Of a stretch of 5,031 nucleotides of DNA, positions 1 to 5,031 are shown piece after piece; the first letter of the stretch is position 1; each line of letters opens with the position of its first letter. The stretch lies in NCBI GenBank assembly GCA_002438865.1, contig DJRJ01000101.1:5348-10378 (forward strand), given 5' to 3'. Below the pieces are notes generated by a model. It did not search any database, was not told where the DNA came from, and saw only the letters and a list, made by a program, of their open reading frames with translations. Source of the DNA: Clostridiales bacterium UBA6363 (lineage in GTDB: Bacteria; Bacillota; Clostridia; UBA1381). A program made the translations under genes and the position numbers.

Positions 1-214
1 GGTGCTTCTGCAAAATCAATACTGCATATTTGAGCGCAAAAGCGAGCATGAGCGCATACTTGTTGCAATCAACGCCTGCGCCGACACCGTAACGGCGCAT
101 TTTGACGCCGGCTGCGGAAAGGCTGTTGAGCTTATAAGCGGAAGTGAACACGATTTCGGCGGCGGCAGCGAGCTTCCTCCGTACAGCGTGCAGTTCTGGA
201 AATGTGAATATTAG
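1..214 (+). CDS. C-terminal end of a probable GH13 alpha-glycosidase (partial)
   Basis: Only the last 70 or so codons are present. The frame is open from the left edge (codons begin at base 2) and ends in TAG at 212-214. The translation resembles the C-terminal all-beta domain found after the catalytic barrel in GH13 enzymes such as neopullulanases, maltogenic amylases and alpha-glucosidases. It has a strand of the type 'FERKSEHERILVAINA', then a variable middle, an 'ELISG' segment near residues 43-47, and a closing 'LPPYSVQFWK' that matches the usual 'LPPYSA.VL' ending of these proteins. The GTG at base 2 is almost certainly an internal Val codon, since no ribosome binding site can be seen and the domain normally follows several hundred residues of enzyme. 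The catalytic part lies outside the window, so substrate and exact family are unknown. The gene converges on the minus-strand operon and shares its terminator. Domain-level assignment is moderately sure; the specific enzyme is not. Confidence 0.6.
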   Translation, partial: VLLQNQYCIFERKSEHERILVAINACADTVTAHFDAGCGKAVELISGSEHDFGGGSELPPYSVQFWKCEY

Positions 215-231
215 TCAGAAATGATTTAAGC

Positions 232-249
232 TTGAGGTTAGCACCTCAA
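232..249 (+). repeat. Small hairpin after the glycosidase stop codon
   Basis: TTGAGGT (232-238) and ACCTCAA (243-249) form a perfect 7-bp stem with a TAGC loop, 17 nt after the TAG stop. Only a weak T-rich run follows (254-260), so it is not a convincing terminator by itself. It could protect the 3' end of the mRNA or add to the stronger terminator 20 nt downstream. Confidence 0.4.
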
Positions 250-268
250 ACGGTTTGTCTGCAGTCTG

Positions 269-309
269 AAATAAAAAGTCCGTATTTTGAAAATACGGAC
301 TTTTTATTT
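269..309. terminator. Bidirectional intrinsic terminator between convergent units
   Basis: A perfect 41-nt palindrome centred on G289 has 20-nt arms. Its GC-containing core is GTCCGTA (278-284) pairing with TACGGAC (294-300). The core is flanked by AAAAA (273-277) on the left and TTTTT (301-305) on the right, so either strand reads as a stem followed by a U-tract. On the plus strand it should end transcription of the glycosidase gene. On the minus strand it should end the infB-to-glmU-like operon. Its last base, 309, is also the final base of the stop codon of the glmU-like gene (TAA at 311-309), so the operon stops immediately at its terminator. Confidence 0.9.
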
Positions 310-1430
310 TAATACTTCTTATGCTCGTCTGCCCAGCCTTCCTTGTTCACCTGTCTTGCTCTTGCGATTGAAAGACTGCCCTCGGGTATATCGTTCGTTA
401 TTGTCGAGCCGGCGGCAATATACGAGCGGTTGCCGACGTCTACCGGCGACACGAGATTTGTGTTACAGCCGACAAAAGTGTTATCTCCTATACGTGAACG
501 GAATTTTTTCTTGCCGTCATAATTGCAGGTCACCGTTCCGCAGCCGAAGTTTACATTTTTGCCGACATCACTGTCGCCTATATATGTGAGATGCGAAATC
601 TTTGTTCCGTCATCTATAACAGAATTTTTAATCTCAACAAAATCTCCGACCTTCACGTTTTTGCCGACCTTACAATTCGGTCTTACATACGCAAAAGGTC
701 CTACATGCGTTCCGCTCTCTATCTCCGAATTTAATATTACGGAGCTTAATATGTCCACATTATCGCCTATAACGGCATTATCCAGTCTGCTTCCGGGGCC
801 TATAATGCAGTTTTCACCTATTTTTGTTCCCGAAAGAAGTTCCGCACTTCCCGATATTTCGGTATCTGCGCCTATCTCCACGCCGTATTCGATATACACG
901 CTTTCAGGGAAACGCATTGTAACGCCGTTTAGCATATGCTGCTCGATTATTCTGTCATGCATTGCGCTCTCCGCTCTTGAAAGCTGTACTCTGTCAGTTA
1001 CGGTTACTCCCTCTCCAACAGCAATATACTCGCTCTTTTTACCATCATATGCGTTTATCATACTTTCCATATCAGCAAAAACATCACTGCCGTTTACAAT
1101 AATGCCTATTACATTGCCGTTGCCGCTGATTACGGTAAATCCGCTTTCGTTTTCCGTGTGATATTTAACTGCGGCGGCTATCGTTTCACTTCTTACAAGC
1201 GGAGCCGCACCGTTTACAACAACTGTTAAATCCGATTTCGGCACATCGGTATTTTCCGAAACCTTATTCGCATCGGAGCCTATTACCGCAATTTCCTCTG
1301 CTCCTGCGCCTTTTAATGCGTCAATAACCCAGTTTACAAGCTCTCTGCCGCATATTTTATGCAATACGCAAGCATTTTTCGATTTCATTCCCGTTTCCGC
1401 ATTTGCCAAAACAACACCGCTAAAACTCAT
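309..1430 (-). CDS. GlmU-like protein: intact acetyltransferase, degenerate uridylyltransferase domain
   Basis: The 373-aa product is homologous to bifunctional GlmU, which makes UDP-GlcNAc for peptidoglycan in the cytoplasm and is usually about 450-460 aa. Residues from about 168 onward form the left-handed beta-helix of hexapeptide repeats. All the acetyltransferase residues I know from E. coli GlmU have counterparts: Arg250 (VRP), Lys268 (VEIKN), His280 and Tyr283 (SHLTYIGD), Asn294 (VNFG), Lys309 in the NYDGKKKF segment, and the closing KEGW. Acetylation of glucosamine-1-phosphate is therefore plausible. The N-terminal domain is about 80 residues short. The G-x-G-T-R loop reads LANAETGMKS, the PKVLH lysine is Cys21, and the metal-binding Asp of GDVPL is Ala75 (GAAPL). 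The GYGRI and INTG segments are absent, so uridylyl transfer is probably lost. The ATG overlaps the ribF stop (ATGA) and has GGAGGG 6 nt upstream. It ends the operon. The frame is unbroken, so I do not call it a pseudogene. Confidence 0.85.
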   Translation of the reverse strand: MSFSGVVLANAETGMKSKNACVLHKICGRELVNWVIDALKGAGAEEIAVIGSDANKVSENTDVPKSDLTVVVNGAAPLVRSETIAAAVKYHTENESGFTVISGNGNVIGIIVNGSDVFADMESMINAYDGKKSEYIAVGEGVTVTDRVQLSRAESAMHDRIIEQHMLNGVTMRFPESVYIEYGVEIGADTEISGSAELLSGTKIGENCIIGPGSRLDNAVIGDNVDILSSVILNSEIESGTHVGPFAYVRPNCKVGKNVKVGDFVEIKNSVIDDGTKISHLTYIGDSDVGKNVNFGCGTVTCNYDGKKKFRSRIGDNTFVGCNTNLVSPVDVGNRSYIAAGSTITNDIPEGSLSIARARQVNKEGWADEHKKY

Positions 1431-2347
1431 TTTTGTCCCTCCAATATTATATTTGCTCTCTGCGCATCGTTTGCAATCTGCGCTTTAAGCTTGTCTATTC
1501 CGTCAAACTTAACATCGCCCCGTATTTTTTCAATAAAGGCAATCCTTATATTCTCATCATAAATATCTTTGTCAAAATCAAAAATATGACTTTCTATCGT
1601 TATCCTGTCTGCGCCGAACGTAGGGTTATTTCCCACGTTTACAACGCTCTTATGTCTGTCACCGTCAAAATAAGTAAATCCGGCATAAACGCCCGTATGC
1701 GGCAGAACAAGATTTCCGTCATACGAAAGATTTGCCGTAGGGAACCCCATTTTTCTTCCGTTTTGCAAACCGCGCTCCACAGTACCGTACATCTCGAACG
1801 GTCTGCCGAGCAACTTATTTGCGGACTTTATGTCGCCCGTTTCAATAAGCGAACGTATAAGCGTACTCGAAACGGCACGCCCGTCCGACTCTATTTCGGG
1901 AATTATTTCAGCCTTAAAACCGTACTTTCCGGCAAGCCGTATAAGTGCGGCGGTATCGCCCTCCGCCTTATACCCGAAACGATAATCGTAACCTGCAAAA
2001 ACAGCTTCGGGTTTTAAAAATCTTGCAAGCTCAAACACAAATTCATCGGGAGTTTTTTTCATAAATTCACGGTCAAACCTTACCATATACGCAAAATCCA
2101 CGCCCATTTTGTCCAAAAGCCGCAATTTCTCGGCGTTATCGGTAATAAGCTTTATTTTTCTGCCGTCCGTAACGGATTTTGTGTTTTCTTCAAAAAGCAA
2201 TACACCGCTTTTCAGATTATGCCGTTTTGCATAATCGACTCCGTTGTTTATTATTGCGGCGTGCGCTATATGCAGACCGTCGAAATTCCCCAAAACAACA
2301 GCCGTTTTATCATACGGAACAACGGTATTTTGTCTGATTATCTCCAA
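1427..2347 (-). CDS. ribF: Bifunctional riboflavin kinase / FMN adenylyltransferase
   Basis: RibF phosphorylates riboflavin to FMN and adenylylates FMN to FAD in the cytoplasm. From the TTG at 2347-2345 the product is 306 aa, the usual family length. The N-terminal nucleotidyltransferase domain shows GNFDGLHIAH (20-29), GYDYRFG (119-125) and the SSTLIR motif (160-165). The C-terminal riboflavin kinase domain shows GTVERGLQNGRKMGFPTAN (188-206), GVYAG (219-223), VGNNPTFG (238-245) and the catalytic-region IESHIFDFD (251-259). The open frame continues 42 codons upstream to an ATG at 2473, but that extension lies inside truB and has no RibF similarity. The TTG has GAGGGGAG upstream and starts just before the first family strand. 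Oddities: the HxGH signature reads HIAH, and the usual F-x-P-H-P segment reads LFEENTK (51-57), although both histidines of HxxH remain. It sits 22 nt after truB and overlaps the next gene by 4 nt. Confidence 0.93.
   Translation of the reverse strand: MEIIRQNTVVPYDKTAVVLGNFDGLHIAHAAIINNGVDYAKRHNLKSGVLLFEENTKSVTDGRKIKLITDNAEKLRLLDKMGVDFAYMVRFDREFMKKTPDEFVFELARFLKPEAVFAGYDYRFGYKAEGDTAALIRLAGKYGFKAEIIPEIESDGRAVSSTLIRSLIETGDIKSANKLLGRPFEMYGTVERGLQNGRKMGFPTANLSYDGNLVLPHTGVYAGFTYFDGDRHKSVVNVGNNPTFGADRITIESHIFDFDKDIYDENIRIAFIEKIRGDVKFDGIDKLKAQIANDAQRANIILEGQK
1437..1442 (-). promoter_or_regulatory. Shine-Dalgarno site of the glmU-like gene, inside ribF
   Basis: GGAGGG on the minus strand lies 6 nt before the ATG at 1430-1428, within the last codons of ribF. 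Together with the ATGA stop/start overlap, it indicates translational coupling of the glmU-like gene to ribF. It also shows that the glmU-like gene retains a strong initiation site. Confidence 0.8.
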
Positions 2348-2357
2348 TCCGTTCTCA

Positions 2358-2365
2358 CTCCCCTC
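2358..2365 (-). promoter_or_regulatory. Shine-Dalgarno site deciding the TTG start of ribF
   Basis: GAGGGGAG on the minus strand lies between the truB stop (2372-2370) and the TTG at 2347-2345, with 10 nt of spacing. No ATG or GTG lies in the ribF frame between this site and the conserved GNFDG motif. TTG is therefore the most likely start, despite being a weak initiation codon. Confidence 0.65.
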
Positions 2366-2369
2366 GGTG

Positions 2370-3236
2370 TTATGTCCAGAACGATTTCTCAAGCCGTAAT
2401 TTTCCCTCGACGCATCTTGACACGCACAAAAATTCACGGTTTTCGCCGTACAGGCGGTAGCATTGATTTTCAACCCCGCCGCGCCACGTCATACGAACGC
2501 CGTTCACTATACTTCTTGTCTGCTTTTCATTGAGATATATCGGCGGATATTCCGCAAAAATCTCATCGGGCGGCATAAGCAAATCCGCTATTTTATCACG
2601 CTCATTTTCAAGCTCCGACGGTGTGTATGCATTTTCAATCGTAAAAATTCCCGCCGCAGTACGCCGCAGCGACGTCATACACGCTCCCGTACCGAGCTTG
2701 TTGCCTATATCGGCGCACAGTGTTCTTATGTATGTTCCTTTTGAACAGCTAACGTCTATTTTAAGAGTTTTTTCTGTTATATCGAGTATATCTATCGAAT
2801 ATATCGTAACCTCACGTGCATTGCGTTCAACCTCTATGCCCTGTCTTGCAAGCTCATACAGTTTTTTTCCGTTTTGCTTGATTGCACTGTACATAGGCGG
2901 TATCTGGCTTATTTTGCCCACAAATTCTTTTACCGCATTTTCTATATCTGCTATGCTTGCCGATACGTCATTTTTTTCAATAACGTTTCCGCTTATGTCC
3001 TCCGTATCGGTTTTCACTCCCAAAAGGAGTTCCGCCGTATAGCGTTTATCCGTGGCGGTGAGCATATCGGAAACCTTTGCGGCACTTCCCACGCAAATCG
3101 GCAAAACGCCCGTTGCCATAGGGTCAAGCGTTCCCGTATGACCCACACGCCGCACTCCCGTAAGGCGCCGCACAAAATTAACCATATCGTGCGACGTTTT
3201 GCCCTCGGGTTTATCCAAAACTATTATGCCGTTCAT
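2370..3236 (-). CDS. truB: tRNA pseudouridine(55) synthase TruB
   Basis: TruB isomerises U55 to pseudouridine in the T-loop of almost all tRNAs and also acts as a tRNA chaperone. The 288-aa product has the expected layout. MNGIIVLDKPEGKTSHD opens the protein. GHTGTLDPMATGVLP (32-46) carries the catalytic Asp38. DKRYTAELLLG (63-73) carries the conserved active-site Tyr66, and QIPPMYSAIKQNGKKLYELA (111-130) follows. GTYIR (167-171) carries the conserved Arg171. A small PUA-like C-terminal domain (about 226-288) completes it. Length is normal for bacterial TruB and no key residue is missing. The ATG overlaps the stop of the upstream phosphoesterase by one base (TAATG). AAAGG lies about 7 nt upstream inside that gene, a modest ribosome binding site that suggests translational coupling. 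The truB-ribF pairing is typical of many bacteria. Confidence 0.97.
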   Translation of the reverse strand: MNGIIVLDKPEGKTSHDMVNFVRRLTGVRRVGHTGTLDPMATGVLPICVGSAAKVSDMLTATDKRYTAELLLGVKTDTEDISGNVIEKNDVSASIADIENAVKEFVGKISQIPPMYSAIKQNGKKLYELARQGIEVERNAREVTIYSIDILDITEKTLKIDVSCSKGTYIRTLCADIGNKLGTGACMTSLRRTAAGIFTIENAYTPSELENERDKIADLLMPPDEIFAEYPPIYLNEKQTRSIVNGVRMTWRGGVENQCYRLYGENREFLCVSRCVEGKLRLEKSFWT

Positions 3237-4183
3237 TAAAGTACCTTTCTTAAAGCGTCAACTATAATTTTTTCCGCATCTTCCAGCGACTTTGCCTCAA
3301 CATTGCACCCTGCCGCACGTGCGTGGCCGCCGCCGCCAAACATCAAAGCAACCTTTGAAACGTCGGCATAGCCGTTTGAACGCAGATTGACACGGATTGT
3401 ACCGTTCTGATGCTTTATGCATACAGCCGTTTCAACGCCCTCTATACATCTCGGTATGTCCACCATATTGGGAGCGTCCTTTACCTCTATGTCGTACTTT
3501 TCATACAGTTCGTCAGGCACGGTTACAACGGCTATTTTGCCGTTTTCATAAATTTTCATTCCCATTGTAACCTCGGCGCTCATCAGTTCCGCATTATACG
3601 AACGGCAATCGAATAATTTATGCTCTATTTCGGGGAAATTGATACCGCATTCCATAAGTTCCGCCGCTATGCGCATGGTTTTCGGGCTTGTACTGCTGTA
3701 CTTAAAGCTGCCCGTATCGGAGCATATTGCGGTATAAAGGTGTTCCGCCTCATTTTTCTCAAGCTTAATTCCCATTTCCTCAAACACGCAGTACAATACC
3801 TCCGCCGCCGCACTTACTCCTCCGCAGACATAATTTGCGTCCGCAAAGTTTGTGTTCGTGGCGTGGTGGTCAATATTTATACTGTTGTTTATCTCATTGA
3901 AAAGCTTCACCCTTTTGCCTATTCTCTGCAAATCTCCGCAGTCAAGGCAAGCGCACAGATCATGCTCGTATGTTTTGTTTTCATCATACACAACATAATC
4001 CGTACCCATAAATTCAAGACGCTTTTCCGGGATTTCGCTCACATAAACCACTGCGGTTTTCCCCAGGCGGCGCATAACCTCCGCAAAGGCAAAGCACGTA
4101 CCCAAAGCGTCCCCGTCCTCGTTTATATGCGGAAGAACCGCAACAGAGCGTGCATTATTGATTTTTTCAATTACTTTATTCAT
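3236..4183 (-). CDS. nrnA: DHH/DHHA1 phosphoesterase, NrnA-type oligoribonuclease/pAp phosphatase
   Basis: The 315-aa product is a DHH-family phosphoesterase. Metal-binding motifs appear in the expected order: HINEDGDALGT (19-29, with His19, Asp23, Asp25), LDCGD (80-84, Asp81), IDHHATN (104-110, the DHH signature) and CSDTGSFKYSST (154-165, Asp156). The C-terminal DHHA1 domain carries GGGGHARAAG (283-292), which binds the substrate end. NrnA-type members degrade 2-5 nt RNA fragments, and many also dephosphorylate pAp. The position between rbfA and truB is the usual place of this family in Clostridia and supports the NrnA assignment over the DHH exonuclease RecJ, which is longer. The ATG has GGAG 7 nt upstream, held in the 12-nt gap after rbfA. 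There is no signal peptide or membrane segment, so it is cytoplasmic. The precise substrate (nanoRNA, pAp or cyclic-dinucleotide breakdown products) is not decided by sequence. Confidence 0.92.
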   Translation of the reverse strand: MNKVIEKINNARSVAVLPHINEDGDALGTCFAFAEVMRRLGKTAVVYVSEIPEKRLEFMGTDYVVYDENKTYEHDLCACLDCGDLQRIGKRVKLFNEINNSINIDHHATNTNFADANYVCGGVSAAAEVLYCVFEEMGIKLEKNEAEHLYTAICSDTGSFKYSSTSPKTMRIAAELMECGINFPEIEHKLFDCRSYNAELMSAEVTMGMKIYENGKIAVVTVPDELYEKYDIEVKDAPNMVDIPRCIEGVETAVCIKHQNGTIRVNLRSNGYADVSKVALMFGGGGHARAAGCNVEAKSLEDAEKIIVDALRKVL

Positions 4184-4195
4184 AAAATCTCTCCG

Positions 4196-4540
4196 TTATT
4201 CGGATTTAGTGTTAAATTTCTTCAAAAGGCTCTCTATATGCGCACCGTGCTCAATTGAGTTATCAAGCTCAAATATAAACTCCGGCGTATAGCGCAAATC
4301 TATCTTTTTGCCTATTTCACGGCGCACATAGCCTGCGGCGCTCTTAAGCCCCTCCATAGCCTTTTTCTGAGTTTCCTTATCGCCCATAACCGAAATGTAT
4401 GCCTTGGCATAGCGCAGGTCGTTTGTAACGCTTACCGATACAACGCTTGTCATCATCGGAATACGTGAATCCTTCAGATTTCGTATCACCTGCGCCAGTT
4501 CACGGCGTACCTCTTCATTTATTTTATCGATTCTTGCCAT
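4196..4540 (-). CDS. rbfA: 30S ribosome-binding factor RbfA
   Basis: RbfA binds the immature 30S subunit, assists 16S rRNA 5'-end processing and supports cold adaptation. The product is a 114-aa single KH-like domain, normal for the family. It opens MARIDKINEEVRRELAQVI with NLKDSRIP next (21-28). The SVTNDLRYAKAYISVMG strand-helix unit follows (37-53). The SAAG segment (67-70) is the family's alanine-kinked helix site. It closes with LRYTPEFIFELDNSIEHGAHI (82-102), the characteristic C-terminal strand. An ATG four codons further upstream (4552) is in frame, but its second codon is part of the ribosome binding site GGAG (4550-4547). That site lies 6 nt before the ATG at 4540, so the later start is chosen. 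It lies 20 nt downstream of infB, the conserved arrangement. Confidence 0.96.
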   Translation of the reverse strand: MARIDKINEEVRRELAQVIRNLKDSRIPMMTSVVSVSVTNDLRYAKAYISVMGDKETQKKAMEGLKSAAGYVRREIGKKIDLRYTPEFIFELDNSIEHGAHIESLLKKFNTKSE

Positions 4541-4546
4541 ATTGCT

Positions 4547-4550
4547 CTCC
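4547..4550 (-). promoter_or_regulatory. Shine-Dalgarno core deciding the rbfA start
   Basis: GGAG on the minus strand, 6 nt before ATG 4540-4538, is the only good site in the infB-rbfA gap. The competing in-frame ATG at 4552-4550 shares a base with it and has no purine-rich sequence of its own upstream in the gap. Confidence 0.7.
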
Positions 4551-4560
4551 ATTCATACGG

Positions 4561-5031
4561 TTATCTTTTTATTTCCTCCATAATGAAGCACTCGATAACA
4601 TCGCCCTCTTTAATATCGTTAAAGTTCTCTATGCCGATACCGCACTCATAGCCGGACGCAACTTCCTTTGCATCGTCCTTGAATCGTTTGAGTGACGAAA
4701 GCACGCCCTCGTGGATGACAATGCTGTCACGCACAATTCGAACCTGAGAATTTCGCGTAACCTTGCCGTCCGTGATGTAACAGCCGGCAATACTGCCGAC
4801 GCCGCTCACCTTGAAGGTATCACGCACCTCGGCATGACCGAGCACATTCTCCACAAACTTGGGCGCAAGCATACCCTTCATTGCCGCCTCTATCTCCTCT
4901 ATCGCCTGATAGATTACGCGGTAGAGACGAATGTCCACATTGTTGCGCTTTGCCGAATCCACCGCCGACGCCGCCGGGCGTACATTGAAACCGACAATGA
5001 TCGCATTGGATGCCGCCGCGAGCATTACATC
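4561..5031 (-). CDS. infB: Translation initiation factor IF-2, C-terminal part (partial)
   Basis: The last 156 codons of infB are present; the 5' part, including the GTPase domain, lies beyond the right edge. The first residues at the edge, [19 protein letters not shown], match the conserved segment of IF-2 domain C1. Its helix bundle and the linker ([18 protein letters not shown]) follow. The C2 beta-barrel comes next: [22 protein letters not shown], then LKRFKDD, and [21 protein letters not shown] near the end. C2 binds the formyl-methionyl end of initiator tRNA. The YECG and FNDIKEGD motifs, which are close to invariant in bacteria, are intact, so the factor appears functional. The ATG at 5025 is internal, since the frame is open to the edge. 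Stop TAA is at 4563-4561. IF-2 leads the visible operon, whose promoter would be upstream of nusA or rimP outside the window. Confidence 0.97.
   Translation of the reverse strand, partial: DVMLAAASNAIIVGFNVRPAASAVDSAKRNNVDIRLYRVIYQAIEEIEAAMKGMLAPKFVENVLGHAEVRDTFKVSGVGSIAGCYITDGKVTRNSQVRIVRDSIVIHEGVLSSLKRFKDDAKEVASGYECGIGIENFNDIKEGDVIECFIMEEIKR

Noticed and set aside
215..308. Possible small RNA, promoter or riboswitch in the convergent gap
   Set aside because: The 94-nt gap holds only the two hairpins described. I saw no convincing -35/-10 pair, conserved riboswitch core or start codon with a ribosome binding site.
523..1161. Open frame of 212 codons on the plus strand within the glmU-like gene
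   Set aside because: It is antisense to a clear GlmU-family coding region. The translation is low-complexity, rich in Pro, Ser, Leu and Ile, as expected for the reverse complement of hexapeptide repeats. No ribosome binding site or family resemblance was seen.
309..1430. Calling the glmU-like gene a pseudogene
   Set aside because: There is no internal stop or frameshift. The reading frame is continuous through both halves, the acetyltransferase residues are all present, and it keeps a strong ribosome binding site.
2348..2473. 42-codon N-terminal extension of ribF starting at ATG 2473
   Set aside because: The extension lies within truB in another frame, shows no RibF similarity and gives an overlong protein. 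The TTG start with GAGGGGAG upstream fits better.
3620..4258. Open frame of 212 codons on the plus strand antisense to nrnA and the end of rbfA
   Set aside because: It crosses the nrnA/rbfA junction on the opposite strand, has no recognisable motif, and the minus-strand proteins there are unmistakable.
4541..4552. Upstream ATG adding MESN to RbfA
   Set aside because: Its codons form the Shine-Dalgarno sequence of the next in-frame ATG, and RbfA proteins normally begin at the MAR-type start.
1..5031. CRISPR array, insertion sequence, prophage or defence system
   Set aside because: No spaced direct repeats, terminal inverted repeats, transposase, integrase or tRNA was seen. Apart from the left-edge fragment, the window is a continuous housekeeping operon.

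Overview
The window looks like a chromosomal segment of a Clostridia-type Firmicute, possibly an uncultured Oscillospirales/Ruminococcaceae-like gut anaerobe. The reasons are the gene order infB-rbfA-nrnA-truB-ribF (the distal half of the classic nusA-infB operon), consistent purine-rich Shine-Dalgarno sites, moderate GC by eye, and near-zero intergenic spacing. The genus cannot be assigned from the sequence alone.

Layout: bases 1-214 (+ strand) hold the 3' end of a gene whose product resembles the C-terminal beta-sandwich of a GH13-family alpha-glycosidase. Bases 215-308 hold a small hairpin and then a 41-nt perfect palindrome. The palindrome has A- and T-tracts on opposite sides and should act as a bidirectional terminator between the two convergent transcription units. 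Everything from 309 to 5031 is one tightly packed minus-strand operon. Reading from the right edge it contains infB (3' part only), rbfA, a DHH/DHHA1 phosphoesterase (nrnA), truB, ribF and a glmU-like gene. Junctions are +20 nt (infB/rbfA), +12 nt (rbfA/nrnA), a 1-nt TAATG overlap (nrnA/truB), +22 nt (truB/ribF, using a TTG start) and a 4-nt ATGA overlap (ribF/glmU-like). No internal promoter or terminator is evident, so co-transcription is likely.

The first five operon genes join translation initiation (IF-2), 30S maturation (RbfA), turnover of very short RNA or pAp (NrnA), tRNA psi55 formation (TruB) and FMN/FAD synthesis (RibF). This is a conserved housekeeping grouping. The unusual member is the last gene. 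Its C-terminal half is a complete GlmU-type left-handed beta-helix acetyltransferase with its catalytic residues. Its N-terminal uridylyltransferase half is about 80 residues too short and has lost the nucleotide-binding loop and the metal-binding Asp. It is an open, uninterrupted frame with a strong ribosome binding site, so it looks like a maintained GlmU derivative that has lost one of its two activities. I saw no mobile element, CRISPR array, tRNA, rRNA or riboswitch.
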